A DNA stretch of 64,000 bases, taken from NCBI RefSeq assembly GCF_024612015.1, contig NZ_CP102512.1, positions 868,001 through 932,000 of the forward strand, in the 5' to 3' direction. Shown in pieces: positions 44,111 through 52,782 of the stretch. Each line of letters opens with the position of its first letter. The stretch's first letter is position 1. The notes beneath the pieces are model-generated. The model ran no database searches and had not been told where the DNA came from. It saw only the letters and a program-made list of their open reading frames with translations. The position numbers and the translations under genes were made by a program. This DNA is from Streptomyces sp. CA-210063. GTDB lineage: Bacteria > Actinomycetota > Actinomycetes > Streptomycetales > Streptomycetaceae.

Positions 44111-45451
44111 TCACCCCTTCAACCAGGACAGGAAGGAGCCCCACACACCTCGCTCCGTTTTCCGGGCCGCCGGGGTGTTCTCGCCGAGTGCGGGCGCCTG
44201 CGTCGCTTGCGGGGGGTTGGGCCGCTCCACCACCTGCGGGGTGAAGCGGCAGGGCAGCGCGGCCAAGGCGCGGTGGAAGGGGCCCGGACGCCAGGTCAGG
44301 CTGTCCTCGGGCACCGCGAGTTCGATGTCGTGCAGCCGGTTGAGCAGGTTCTCGATGGCCACCATGGTGACGAGCCGCGCGAGTTCCTTCGAGGGGCAGG
44401 CGTGCGGGCCGGCGCTCCATGACAAGTGGGCTCGCCTGCCGCCGGTCTGGCGGGCGGCGGCGAGCGCCGGGTCGGTGTTGGCGGCCGTCATGCTGACGAG
44501 GACCAGATCGCCCGCCCGCAGCTTCGTCCCGCCGAACTCCATGTCGGCCGCGGGGTAGTGCGGCGCGTAGTTCGCCATGGGCGGGTTCTCCCACAGCGTG
44601 TCGTCGATGGCCTCCTCGATCAGGCCACCGTCGGCGTACCGGTCGTGGAGAAGCAACCGGTGCAACGTGTTGCCGATGAGGTTGCGCAGCGGTTCGGCGC
44701 CCGCGCCCAGGAGCAGGATCAACTGGTGGACCAGCTCTTCGTCGGTCAGCCGCGCCTGGTGTCGCATCAGGTACGAGGTGACGTCGTCGGCCGGCCTGGC
44801 CCGCTTGAGCGCCACCAGTTCGAACACGGCCTGCCCCAGCACTTCGTTCGCCTTCTCGGCGTTGACGCCTTCGAAGACTCCGGATATGCCGAAGACGACC
44901 CTGTCACCGATGTCCGCCGGGCAGCCGAAGAGCTCGTTGAACACGAGGAGCGGCAGCTGCTTGACGTAGTCGTTCATCAGGTCGACCGAACCGCGGGAGG
45001 CGACCTGGGCCATGAGGTAGTCGGAGGCCCGCTTGGTCATGTCGCTCAGTCGGCGGGAGTCCACCTTGGCGAGGCTGTCGGTGACCGCCTGACGCAGTCG
45101 CGCGTGCTCGGCGCCGTCGGTGAACATGCAGTTGGGCCGGTACCCCAGCATCGGCACGACCGGGCTGTCCGGGCCGACCTTGCCTTCGGCGACGTCTCGC
45201 CAACGGCGTGCGTCCTTGCGGAAGTTGCCGGGATCCTGGAGCAGTTTCAGCGCCGTCGCGTGGTCCGTGACGAGGGTCGCGTCCACGCCGGGAGCGATCT
45301 CGACCGGCGCGGTCGGCCCGTAGTGCCGCATGTGCGCGTAGTACGCCTGCGGATCCGCCGCGAAATCCGGCCCGTACAACGGAACGCGCTGTCCGCTGTC
45401 GTGGGCCGGGCAGCCGGGTGGCGGTGCGGGGAAGGTGGAATCGGAGGTCAT
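44111..45451 (-). CDS. Conservon-associated cytochrome P450 lacking ExxR
   Basis: 446 aa. Haem loop WSAGPHACPSKELARLV has the axial Cys. The I-helix reads LLGAGAEPLRNLIG, without the usual acid-Thr pair, and the K-helix reads DDTLWENPP where ExxR is expected. This matches the CYP156/CYP157 P450s of Streptomyces conservons, known to lack ExxR. A 45-residue Pro/Ala-rich C-terminal extension ends GVWGSFLSWLKG, possibly membrane-associating. ATG 45451, 13 bases after cvnD. Either an unusual oxidase acting on the neighbouring prenyl-indole product or a non-catalytic haem protein in the signalling complex. Confidence 0.92.
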   Translation of the reverse strand: MTSDSTFPAPPPGCPAHDSGQRVPLYGPDFAADPQAYYAHMRHYGPTAPVEIAPGVDATLVTDHATALKLLQDPGNFRKDARRWRDVAEGKVGPDSPVVPMLGYRPNCMFTDGAEHARLRQAVTDSLAKVDSRRLSDMTKRASDYLMAQVASRGSVDLMNDYVKQLPLLVFNELFGCPADIGDRVVFGISGVFEGVNAEKANEVLGQAVFELVALKRARPADDVTSYLMRHQARLTDEELVHQLILLLGAGAEPLRNLIGNTLHRLLLHDRYADGGLIEEAIDDTLWENPPMANYAPHYPAADMEFGGTKLRAGDLVLVSMTAANTDPALAAARQTGGRRAHLSWSAGPHACPSKELARLVTMVAIENLLNRLHDIELAVPEDSLTWRPGPFHRALAALPCRFTPQVVERPNPPQATQAPALGENTPAARKTERGVWGSFLSWLKG

Positions 45452-45464
45452 GTCTGCTCTGCTC

Positions 45465-46058
45465 CTAACGGGCGCGGTCCATCAAGTAGCGGACGAGCGT
45501 GATCAGTGCTTCGGCCGACGACCTCTCGTCCCGCGCGTCGCAGGTGACGATAGGGGTGTCGTCGAGCAGATCCAGCGCTTCGCGCAGCGCCCTTGCGTCA
45601 CGTATCGACGTACCGTCGAAATGGTTGACCGCGATCGCGTAGTCGAGTCCGTACTGCTCGATCAGGTCGATCACGGCGAATGAGTCGGCCAGCCTCTCGG
45701 GGTCGACCAGCACGAGCGCCCCGAGGGCGCCGCGGGCCATGTCCTCCCACATCTGCACGAAGCGAAGCTGGCCGGGGGTGCCGAAGAGATACAGCACGAC
45801 GCGGTCGCTGACGGTGAGACGGCCGAAGTCCATGGCGACCGTGGTGGTGGTCTTGCCCTGGACGCCCTTGAGGTCGTCGATCGCCTCGCCCGCCTGGGTC
45901 ATCGTCTCCTCGGTGGAGAGCGGCGAGATCTCGGAGATCGACCCGATGAACGTGGTCTTGCCCACCGCGAAGTGCCCGACGACCAGGATCTTCACGGCGG
46001 TCTGCGTCTCGCCGTCCGGGACGTACGCCCGCTCATCCAAACTTGGACTGGAGACCAT
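45465..46058 (-). CDS. cvnD: Conservon small GTPase (CvnD)
   Basis: 197 aa Ras-like ATP/GTP-binding protein: P-loop GHFAVGKTTF, switch residues around TTTTVAMDFGRL, G3 LFGTPGQLRF (with Thr-Pro-Gly in place of Ala-Gly), G4-like NHFDG. Fourth member of the CvnABCD membrane-proximal signalling complex. ATG at 46058, preceded by GAGGAGG, lies 26 bases inside the end of cvnC. Confidence 0.95.
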   Translation of the reverse strand: MVSSPSLDERAYVPDGETQTAVKILVVGHFAVGKTTFIGSISEISPLSTEETMTQAGEAIDDLKGVQGKTTTTVAMDFGRLTVSDRVVLYLFGTPGQLRFVQMWEDMARGALGALVLVDPERLADSFAVIDLIEQYGLDYAIAVNHFDGTSIRDARALREALDLLDDTPIVTCDARDERSSAEALITLVRYLMDRAR

Positions 46059-46410
46059 TGAGCACCTCCTCGAGAATCTGCAGGTTGGCGACGGGAGCAC
46101 GCGGAACCGGCGGGCGGGTGACGAGGTAGCCGGCCTCGGACAGCGCGGCCAGCAGGATTTTCACCACCCCCACCGGCAATTGGGTGTGCCCCGCGATCTC
46201 GGCGACGGAGAGGTAACCGCCGACACACATACTCAGCAGGTCCTGCTCCTCGGGCGAGAGGCGCGCCGGCCGCTGCTGCTGGTCGGCGACCGCCGTGACC
46301 AGTGTGATCAGGGAAAACTGGCTCTCACCGGGAAGACTGCGGCCACCGGTGATGACATACGGCCGTACTAACTCGGCAGCCTCGGGCTCCTGCTTGTCGG
46401 AATCGGTCAT
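46033..46410 (-). CDS. cvnC: Conservon DUF742 winged-helix protein (CvnC)
   Basis: 125 aa DUF742 domain: LVRPYVITGGRSLP at the start, LSVAEIAGHTQLPVGVVKILLAALSEAGYLVTR forms a winged-helix-like core. Binds partners in the conservon complex in family studies. ATG at 46410 overlaps the cvnB stop by four bases; its 3' end overlaps cvnD. Confidence 0.95.
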   Translation of the reverse strand: MTDSDKQEPEAAELVRPYVITGGRSLPGESQFSLITLVTAVADQQQRPARLSPEEQDLLSMCVGGYLSVAEIAGHTQLPVGVVKILLAALSEAGYLVTRPPVPRAPVANLQILEEVLNGLQSKFG

Positions 46411-46808
46411 GGCCGTATCACGCTGCTCTCCCGGGGTGGAGCGGTCATGACCTTGCCCAACTGGCCGACGAGTTGCTGCATGCGGAAGGTGATGTCCGCC
46501 ATGTCGATGTCGGAGGAGGCCGACACGGCGAGGTAGGCACCGTCACCGGCCGAGATCAGGAAGATCCAGCCGCCGTCGAACTCGACGAGTGTCTGCTGCC
46601 ACCGCAGATCCGACCGGGAGCAGAAGAACGCCAGCGATCGGCTGAGCGACTGCATGCCGCTCATCGCGGCGGCTGCCTTGTCGGCGTCGTCCTTGTCCAC
46701 TCCCTTCGAACGGGCCCTCAGCAACCCGTCGGAGGAGACCAGAACCGCGTGGAGAGCTCCGGGGATCTCCAAGGCGCTGTCAAGCATCCAAGAAAGATCG
46801 TTGTTCAT
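46407..46808 (-). CDS. cvnB: Conservon Roadblock/LC7 protein (CvnB)
   Basis: 133 aa Roadblock/LC7 fold: SWMLDSALEIPGALHAVLVSSDGLLRARSKGVDKDDADKAAAAMSGM, FLISAGDGAYLAVSASSDIDMADITFRM. In this family such proteins form dimers that regulate the partner GTPase (MglB-like). Its start overlaps the cvnA stop (ATGA). Confidence 0.95.
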   Translation of the reverse strand: MNNDLSWMLDSALEIPGALHAVLVSSDGLLRARSKGVDKDDADKAAAAMSGMQSLSRSLAFFCSRSDLRWQQTLVEFDGGWIFLISAGDGAYLAVSASSDIDMADITFRMQQLVGQLGKVMTAPPRESSVIRP

Positions 46809-48013
46809 TCGGCCTCGTGCCCTTCGCTGCTTGCGTCACGGGTGCTGCTCGGACGCTCACCCGCCTGCGGATGTGTGGCGCGGCCCGCGTCCGTGCCCTG
46901 CTTGAAGGCGGCCATGATCGCTGCCGTGTCCTCACTGCGGCGCCTCGTGGCCGGTGAGGCGGGCGAGTCGGTCGAGACCAGGGCCATCGGCCGCTTGCGC
47001 CGCCGCTTGGGCAGGCCGTCCTCGGTCGTGGCGATGGGCAGCGAGGGCTCGGGGTCGGTCTCGTACACCGAGGGACGTTCCTCGGCGGGCGGCGGCGGCA
47101 CCTCTTTCGGCGCCACCGAGTCCACCGGCACCGTCGGCTGCCTCGGCTCCGGCATGCTGGTCAGCAGCTCGTCGGGCAGCAGCACGACCGCCCGCACACC
47201 TCCGTAGGGGGAGGTGGAGTCCACCGACACCGTGAAGCCGAAGCGCTCGCAGAGGACACCGATCACCGCGAAGCCGAACTGCGGAGGGTTGCCCAGCCCC
47301 GAGACGCCCGTGACCCGCTCGCTCGTCAGGAGCCTCTCGGCCCTGGCCTTCTCTTCCTCGTTCATACCGACACCGGCGTCATCGACGACGATGCAGACAC
47401 CCTTGGGCACGGAGCGGACGTTGATCTCCACCACGGTGTCCGGGCTGGAGTAACTGGTCGCGTTGTCGAGCAACTCGGCGAGCGCCAGCGCCACCGGTTC
47501 GACGGCCCGGCTGGTGATACCGAAGTCGACCTTCGACAGGATCTGCGCCCGCTGGAAATGCCGGATCCTGCCCTGGGCACTGCGGACCACGTCGTACACC
47601 GAGGCCGTGTCGCGGTGCCGGCCGAGCCAGCCCTCGCACAACACGGCGATGGACTGGGCACGTCGACCGAACTGCGCGTTCATGTGGTCGATCTCCAGGA
47701 GGTCCTGGAGCATGACGGAGTCGCCGTACTTCCGCTGCAGCCCGGAAATGATGCGCTGCTGCTCGGCGGCGAGACCCTGCAGTGTCCGCATGGCGGACTT
47801 CAGGGCCGTCCTCGTTTCTCCCTCGGCTTCCTGTTGGGCCGCACGGACGGACTCCGAGTATTGGCTCTCCAACTCACCGTAGTGCTTTCTGAGCCCTGCG
47901 ATCTCCTGTCGTAATGTCCGCGCCGCCCGTCGCTGACGAACAATCAGGGCGACGGCGGCAAGGGTCACGACAACGAGTGCCCAGAGTGCCGGATTTTGTA
48001 TGTATTGCGTCAT
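46805..48013 (-). CDS. cvnA: Conservon sensor histidine-kinase-like ATPase (CvnA)
   Basis: 402 aa. One N-terminal membrane helix (ALWALVVVTLAAVALIV), a coiled coil (residues about 30-75, QEIAGLRKHYGELESQYSESVRAAQQEAEGE), then a helical dimerisation region and an HATPase_c domain (ALAELLDNATSYSSPDTVVEI, VDDAGVGMNEEEKARAE, GFAVIGVLCERFG). No long extracellular sensor. The last 120 residues are a disordered Pro/Glu/Arg-rich tail. ATG at 48013 with AAGAAGG. First gene of cvnABCD-P450. Confidence 0.94.
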   Translation of the reverse strand: MTQYIQNPALWALVVVTLAAVALIVRQRRAARTLRQEIAGLRKHYGELESQYSESVRAAQQEAEGETRTALKSAMRTLQGLAAEQQRIISGLQRKYGDSVMLQDLLEIDHMNAQFGRRAQSIAVLCEGWLGRHRDTASVYDVVRSAQGRIRHFQRAQILSKVDFGITSRAVEPVALALAELLDNATSYSSPDTVVEINVRSVPKGVCIVVDDAGVGMNEEEKARAERLLTSERVTGVSGLGNPPQFGFAVIGVLCERFGFTVSVDSTSPYGGVRAVVLLPDELLTSMPEPRQPTVPVDSVAPKEVPPPPAEERPSVYETDPEPSLPIATTEDGLPKRRRKRPMALVSTDSPASPATRRRSEDTAAIMAAFKQGTDAGRATHPQAGERPSSTRDASSEGHEAE

Positions 48014-48536
48014 GAGACCTTCTTCAGGCGGCTGATAGCCAGCTACTGAATTCCCGTCAATTCACACAGACCGAAGGCTCAGCCACTCCGGGGTTGCCAC
48101 CCAGGCCTCCACCAATGGCGAGAGATGCTCCTTTTGCACCCATCCGTCCGTTCGGTAAGTGCGGTGATCGTATCACCACTCCGGGTGGTGACGGGTCGTC
48201 AATCTGCGGAGTACTTGCGAAGGTTGAGCCCTACGGCAAGCAGCCGCGCACGTGGGGCGAGGCCGGCTGGAGGCGTCGCCCTCGGCGGCGATACGGAATC
48301 GACTCCGGCCGGCAGCGGTTGGTGCCTGACTGCCAGGGCCAGCCGGTCGGGAAGCGCCCGGTGCGCAGCACCATGTACTCGTTCACCGACCACAGGTCAG
48401 GCCGCCGCTGGCGATTCGGCCCATCGCGCGATGTGCCTCCCGGACTCCATGATGGGAAGCAAGCGGAATCTATTGCAGGACGACAAGGCGAGGCGGTGTG
48501 CCGACGAACCGCCGTATCAACACCACGGAGGCTGTC
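48014..48536. promoter_or_regulatory. Divergent intergenic region, no gene found
   Basis: 523 bases between cvnA (-) and the flavoprotein (+). A small dyad TCACCAC-N5-GTGGTGA lies at about 48173-48191. Open frames in 48190-48500 have no homology I recognise and atypical amino-acid content. Promoters for both genes must lie here. Confidence 0.4.
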
Positions 48537-50033
48537 ATGGCACTCAAGGAACCCGGTCCCGTCAACAGACGTCAGTTCCTGTTCCGGTGCGGAGCGGGGA
48601 CCGTAGCACTCGTGGCGGGCTTCGATCTGCTTGCCCGGCAGTGGGTGACGGAGGCCGCAGCCGCGGAAAGTGCCTCGTTCGCCACAGCGCCACCTCTCGA
48701 CGGCACCCTCACATTCGACGCGGAATCCATCGCGGCGAATTCGCACGACCAGGGCAACATCGTGTTCCGGACACCGTGCGCGGTGCTCCGGCCAGGTTCG
48801 GTCCAGGACATCCGGAAGATGGTCGGCTTCTGCGCCGACCACGACATCACGGTCGCACCGGCCGGCACGCATCACGCGATGTTCGGTCAACCACTCGTGA
48901 GCGGTGGCCTGATCATCGAAATGCAATCACTGAACACGATCCACTCGATCGGCACGGACGGCGCCGACGTCGATGCCGGCGTGCTGTGGAAGGACGTGAT
49001 CGAGGCCGCGTACGAGCAGGGTCTCACGCCGGCGTCGATCACCAGCTACATCAGGACGACAGTCGGCGGGACCCTGTCCATGGGCGGCATCGGGATGATG
49101 TCGGCCTATCGGGCCGGCGCGCAGGTCGATCACGCCCAGCAACTCCAGGTGGTCACTGGCGAGGGTCGGCTGAAGTGGTGCTCGGGCACGCAGAACAGCG
49201 ACCTGTTCGAGGCGGCACTCGCCGGACTGGGCCAGTGTGGCGTGATCACGCGAGCGACCATCGACCTGGTGCCCGCCAAGCGGCTGGCTCGGACGTACCG
49301 GATCGAGTACTCGGACATACCGACCTTCTTCCAGGACATCCGCGTCCTTGCGAACCGGGGCGAGTTCGACTCGCTCGGCAGCATTCCCCAGCCAGGCACG
49401 GCGCAGCCGCTGACGCTGTGGGCCACCGTCTTCCACAACCCTGGCGACGTGCCCGACGCGTCCCATCTGCTCCGTGGGCTCAGCTCGGCCGCGGACGCGG
49501 CGGCCTTCGAGGACTACCCCTATCTCGACTACATCTCCTTGGTCACCACCATGTACGACGCGTTCGCGGCGAACCTGGACTGGGACGCGAAAGTCAAGCC
49601 CTGGTCGGACCTGTTCCTTCCGGACGGCGCCGTGGAGCAGTACGTCGAGTCGGTGTTCCCGTCGTTGACCGCCGAGGACCTGGGGCCGACCGGTTTCGGG
49701 CTGATCTTCCCGATGCTGCGTTCGAGCTACGGCCGACCGCTGCTGCGACTCCCCGACGAGGCAGGCGGCCCCTGGGTCTGGCTGGTCAGCGTGCTGACCG
49801 ATTCAGCGGAGTCCGGCCCCGATCCTGAGTTCGCGTCACGGATGATGGACCGCAACTATCGCTTCTACCAGGAGGCGGCTGCCCTCGGCGGCGTGCGCTA
49901 CCCGCACGGCGCATGCGCGTTCACGCAAGCCGACTGGCAAGCGCACTACGGCTCGATGTGGGCGCAGTTCCTCTCGTGGAAGAATCACTACGACCCGAGC
50001 GGCATCCTCACTCCCGGCCCGAGCATCTTCTGA
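48537..50033 (+). CDS. Tat-exported FAD-dependent oxidase, cytokinin-dehydrogenase-like
   Basis: 498 aa. Tat signal (NRRQFLFRCGAGTVALVAGFDLLA). FAD-binding type 4 domain with FRTPCAVLRPGSVQDIRKMV and VAPAGTHHAMFGQPLVSGGLIIEM; the His in this loop is where VAO-type enzymes bind FAD covalently. GGTLSMGGIGMMSAYRAGAQVDH follows. The C-terminus (MWAQFLSWKNHYDPSGILTPGPSIF) is that of cytokinin dehydrogenases, which oxidise dimethylallyl-amines. True substrate unknown; a dimethylallyl compound would fit the prenyltransferase nearby. ATG at 48537 with GGAGG. Confidence 0.87.
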   Translation: MALKEPGPVNRRQFLFRCGAGTVALVAGFDLLARQWVTEAAAAESASFATAPPLDGTLTFDAESIAANSHDQGNIVFRTPCAVLRPGSVQDIRKMVGFCADHDITVAPAGTHHAMFGQPLVSGGLIIEMQSLNTIHSIGTDGADVDAGVLWKDVIEAAYEQGLTPASITSYIRTTVGGTLSMGGIGMMSAYRAGAQVDHAQQLQVVTGEGRLKWCSGTQNSDLFEAALAGLGQCGVITRATIDLVPAKRLARTYRIEYSDIPTFFQDIRVLANRGEFDSLGSIPQPGTAQPLTLWATVFHNPGDVPDASHLLRGLSSAADAAAFEDYPYLDYISLVTTMYDAFAANLDWDAKVKPWSDLFLPDGAVEQYVESVFPSLTAEDLGPTGFGLIFPMLRSSYGRPLLRLPDEAGGPWVWLVSVLTDSAESGPDPEFASRMMDRNYRFYQEAAALGGVRYPHGACAFTQADWQAHYGSMWAQFLSWKNHYDPSGILTPGPSIF

Positions 50034-50474
50034 CCTGGCTCGCCGACGGTACTCCACCGCGCCCTACGTCGCCGCTCGGCCTCCTCGATGAGCAACGCGG
50101 ACCTCGCCCTCCCGGACCGCGTCAGCCGGTCCCCGAGCAGCGGTCTTTCCCCTGGCGCTTCGCGGTGTGCCGCATGCGACGGACGTATCGGCATGACACC
50201 GCCGGGGGGCGAGGACGCCCGTGACCGGCTCGGTCACGTGGACCCGTGCTCGTACGGGCATGCGACGACGTCCCGCAGTCCCCGTCCGGCGCCTGGTCGG
50301 CCGGTCCGGCGCCCCTCACCGCGCAGGGCGACATCCAGGACAGGGGTTCCGGCCGGGAGGACGTTCGTCCAGGGCACTGTCCGGTTCAGCTGTTCGCCTA
50401 CTCTGTGAGTGGGGCTCACTGTGAGCTGCGTTGCACATCTGGCCATCGGCTGGAGCCGCACTATCGTGGAAGGC
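50034..50474. other. Intergenic stretch without a recognised gene
   Basis: 441 bases between the flavoprotein stop and the nucleotidyltransferase start. I see short overlapping open frames only, none with a convincing ribosome site or homology, and no strong hairpin. Confidence 0.4.
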
Positions 50475-51092
50475 ATGGGCGATCTCGCCGGCCCGGACGA
50501 CGACGGGCTCCCTCCCGACCGGACCCAGGCCATCCTCGAAGCGGCCAAAGAGGTCGCTTCGCTGCTCAAGGCCGGTGGGCACTCCTTCGCGCTGGCGGGC
50601 GGTGTCGCCGTGTACGCGCACGGCGGCCCGGGGACGCTCCAGCACGACGTCGACTTCTGTGTGCTGCCGGAGGACATCGACGCCGTCACCGTCACGCTGG
50701 AGGCCGCGGGGCTGAAGGTGGTCGAGCCGCCCGAGGACTGGCTGCTGAAGACCCGCAGCCAGGGGCAGGACGTCGATCTGATCTTCCGGCCGTCCCAGAG
50801 ACCGGTCAGCCGCGAACTGCTGGACCGGGCGGAGATGCTCTCGGTCGAATCCGTGTGGATGCCCGTGCTGGCGCCGACGGATCTGCTCATCGGGCGCCTC
50901 ATGGCGTTCTCCGAGCACTACTGCGACTTCGGTGCCGTGCTGCCCATCGCCCGCACCCTGCGCGAGAAGATCGACTGGAGTCGGGTACGGCGCGAATGCG
51001 GCGCCGAGCCGATGCCGGACGCCTTCCTCTATCTGCTGGAACGCCTCAATGTGATCGAGCCGGAGGAGACCGGCGATGGCGACAGGACATGA
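50475..51092 (+). CDS. Nucleotidyltransferase-fold protein
   Basis: 205 aa. FALAGGVAVYAHGGPGTLQHDVDFCVLPEDIDAV carries the GG…DxD-type metal motif of minimal nucleotidyltransferases (AbiEii/NTase family), followed by LKTRSQGQDVDLIFRPS with the third acidic residue. A C-terminal helical part (APTDLLIGRLMAFSEHYCDFGAVLPIARTLREKIDW) is typical too. Could modify a tRNA or a small molecule; no antitoxin-like partner is adjacent. Start chosen as ATG 50475 (MGDLAGPDDDG) because the frame upstream has no family similarity. First of a three-gene overlapping set. Confidence 0.82.
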   Translation: MGDLAGPDDDGLPPDRTQAILEAAKEVASLLKAGGHSFALAGGVAVYAHGGPGTLQHDVDFCVLPEDIDAVTVTLEAAGLKVVEPPEDWLLKTRSQGQDVDLIFRPSQRPVSRELLDRAEMLSVESVWMPVLAPTDLLIGRLMAFSEHYCDFGAVLPIARTLREKIDWSRVRRECGAEPMPDAFLYLLERLNVIEPEETGDGDRT

Positions 51093-51387
51093 CAACCCAC
51101 CGGTGAGCGGGCCCGGGGACGGTGCCGCCCACCCGGCGGCGCACACCGAGTACCGCATAGCCCACCTCGAGGAGCGGCTCGCCCGGAGCGATCTGGCCGA
51201 GCTGGGGATGCGGATCGAGGCCCGCGGCGACGCCGTGCACATCACGGGTACGGCGTCCACGGTGGCCGATCGCGAGACGATCCTGCGGATCGCGGCGGCG
51301 GAGCTGCCGGGCGTGGCCGTACGGGCGGACATCACGTTGGCCGATGTCACCGCCCCGGACCCGGACCGTTCGGAGGAGCTGTCGTGA
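51076..51387 (+). CDS. BON-domain protein
   Basis: 103 aa. Residues about 40-95 form a BON domain (GMRIEARGDAVHITGTASTVADRETILRIAAAELPGVAVRADITLADV), usually a phospholipid- or envelope-binding module. No signal peptide or membrane helix. ATG at 51076 follows GGAGACC and lies inside the end of the nucleotidyltransferase gene; its own stop overlaps the next start. Confidence 0.8.
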   Translation: MATGHDNPPVSGPGDGAAHPAAHTEYRIAHLEERLARSDLAELGMRIEARGDAVHITGTASTVADRETILRIAAAELPGVAVRADITLADVTAPDPDRSEELS

Positions 51388-52124
51388 TCCGGGTCGCGGC
51401 GGTCGGGGACATCCATCTGGGACCGGACAGCCGAGGTCTGCTCCGCCCGGCGTTCGAGACGCTGCCCGACCACGCCGATCTCCTGTTGCTCGCCGGGGAC
51501 CTCACCCGCCACGGCACACCGCAGGAGGCGCGGGTCGTGGCCGGCGAGGTGGCGGGGCTGCCGGTGCCGGTCGTCGCCGTACTCGGCAACCACGACCACC
51601 ACGCCGAGCGGCCCGACGACGTGACGGCCGTGTTGCGGGACGCGGGCGTGACCGTGCTGGAGGGCGAGGGAACCGCCTTCGACGTCGACGGGGTACGGGT
51701 CGGGGTTGCCGGGACGAAGGGGTTCGGCGGCGGCTTCGCCGGGCGCAGCGGCAGCGAGTTCGGCGAACCCGAGATGAAGGCCTTCGTCCGCCACACCCGG
51801 GGTCTCGCGGACGGTCTGCGCCGCGCCCTCGACGCGTTGGCGGAGGACGGCTGCGCGGTCCGTATCGCGCTCACCCACTTCTCGCCCGTGCCGGACACAC
51901 TCGTCGGTGAGCCGCTGGAGATCTACCCCTTCCTCGGCAGCTATCTGCTGGCCGAGGCGATGGACGAGTCCGGCGCCGACCTCGCCGTCCACGGCCACGC
52001 CCATCTGGGCACCGAGCACGGCATCACGAGCGGCGGTGTACGGGTGCGCAATGTCGCCCAGCCGGTCATCCGGCGCGCCTTCGCGGTGTACCAGTTGCCG
52101 GTGGACGGGGCCCGCGCCTCGTAA
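51384..52124 (+). CDS. Calcineurin-like metallophosphoesterase
   Basis: 246 aa with the whole motif set: VGDIHLG (DxH), LLLAGDLTRHG (GDxxxxG), VLGNHDHHA (GNHD), ALTHFSP (H) and VHGHAHLG (GHxH), binding two metal ions. Cytosolic phosphoesterase of unknown substrate. GTG at 51384 overlaps the BON-gene stop by four bases (GTGA), so the three genes 50475-52124 are translated together. Confidence 0.92.
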   Translation: MIRVAAVGDIHLGPDSRGLLRPAFETLPDHADLLLLAGDLTRHGTPQEARVVAGEVAGLPVPVVAVLGNHDHHAERPDDVTAVLRDAGVTVLEGEGTAFDVDGVRVGVAGTKGFGGGFAGRSGSEFGEPEMKAFVRHTRGLADGLRRALDALAEDGCAVRIALTHFSPVPDTLVGEPLEIYPFLGSYLLAEAMDESGADLAVHGHAHLGTEHGITSGGVRVRNVAQPVIRRAFAVYQLPVDGARAS

Positions 52125-52259
52125 GGCCGCACGCCCCAGGGGTCGTTGCCCCAGCCGGGGGACGGCGTGTCCGTGCCCGTCGCGCTGCCCGGGCCGGACC
52201 GCGAGGCCGCGCTACCGTCCGTCGACACATCCGTCGACAGCCGAACGGGAGGTCCTGGG

Positions 52260-52691
52260 ATGCCCTGGCGATGGCGATGGCGATGGGGATGGGGAGCCGC
52301 GGCGGGAACCGTCCTGCTGCTGACGACCGGCTGCGGGACGGTCGAGGAGCGGCGCACGGGGGCCCTGGACGCGGCCCTCGACTTCGAGCGGGCGCTGGGC
52401 GCGGGGGACGGCGTCGCCGTCTGTGCCGTGCTGGCACCGGCCGTCCGGGAGGAGATCGAGCAGTCCGCCGGGGCGTCGTGCGAGGAAGGTGTTCTGGAAG
52501 AGGAGGTTCCGTCCGTCACCGCGGCCTCGAACGACGTCGAGGGCATCGACGTCAGCGGACGCCAGGCCCGGGTGGAGTTCCCGACGGACACCCTGTTCCT
52601 GTCTCAGTTCTCCGGGGGCTGGAAGGTCGTCGCCGCCGGGTGCGGCCCGCAGCCGGAGCGGCCCTACCGGTGTCGGCTGAAGGGCGGGTGA
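52260..52691 (+). CDS. Small lipoprotein with a tryptophan-rich signal
   Basis: 143 aa. Signal peptide MPWRWRWRWGWGAAAGTVLLLTTGC with lipobox LTTGC; the alternating Trp-Arg head is unusual. The mature part (ALDFERALGAGDGVAVCAVLAPAVREEIEQ … FLSQFSGGWKVVAAGCGPQPERPYRCRLKGG) looks like a small NTF2-like surface domain with two possible disulphides. ATG at 52260 follows GGGAGG. It heads a set with the 27-residue peptide and the DUF6766 protein. Confidence 0.85.
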   Translation: MPWRWRWRWGWGAAAGTVLLLTTGCGTVEERRTGALDAALDFERALGAGDGVAVCAVLAPAVREEIEQSAGASCEEGVLEEEVPSVTAASNDVEGIDVSGRQARVEFPTDTLFLSQFSGGWKVVAAGCGPQPERPYRCRLKGG

Positions 52692-52698
52692 GGACGTC

Positions 52699-52782
52699 GT
52701 GCGCGTCATGTTCGCCCTGTGCCTGCTGGTGATCGCGGGTGGTCTGGCCTACTGCATCACGCTGGGCGTGCTGCACCGGTGA
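52699..52782 (+). CDS. 27-residue single-pass membrane peptide
   Basis: MRVMFALCLLVIAGGLAYCITLGVLHR: a single hydrophobic helix of about 20 residues. GTG at 52699 lies 7 bases after the lipoprotein stop with GAGGACG directly upstream, and the stop overlaps the next start (GTGA). Tight packing on both sides is the reason I accept it. Possibly an assembly or regulatory subunit of the neighbouring membrane protein. Confidence 0.6.
   Translation: MRVMFALCLLVIAGGLAYCITLGVLHR

Noticed and set aside
48190..48530. Open frames between cvnA and the flavoprotein
   Set aside because: No ribosome site, no homology and overlapping frames on both strands; typical chance frames in GC-rich DNA.
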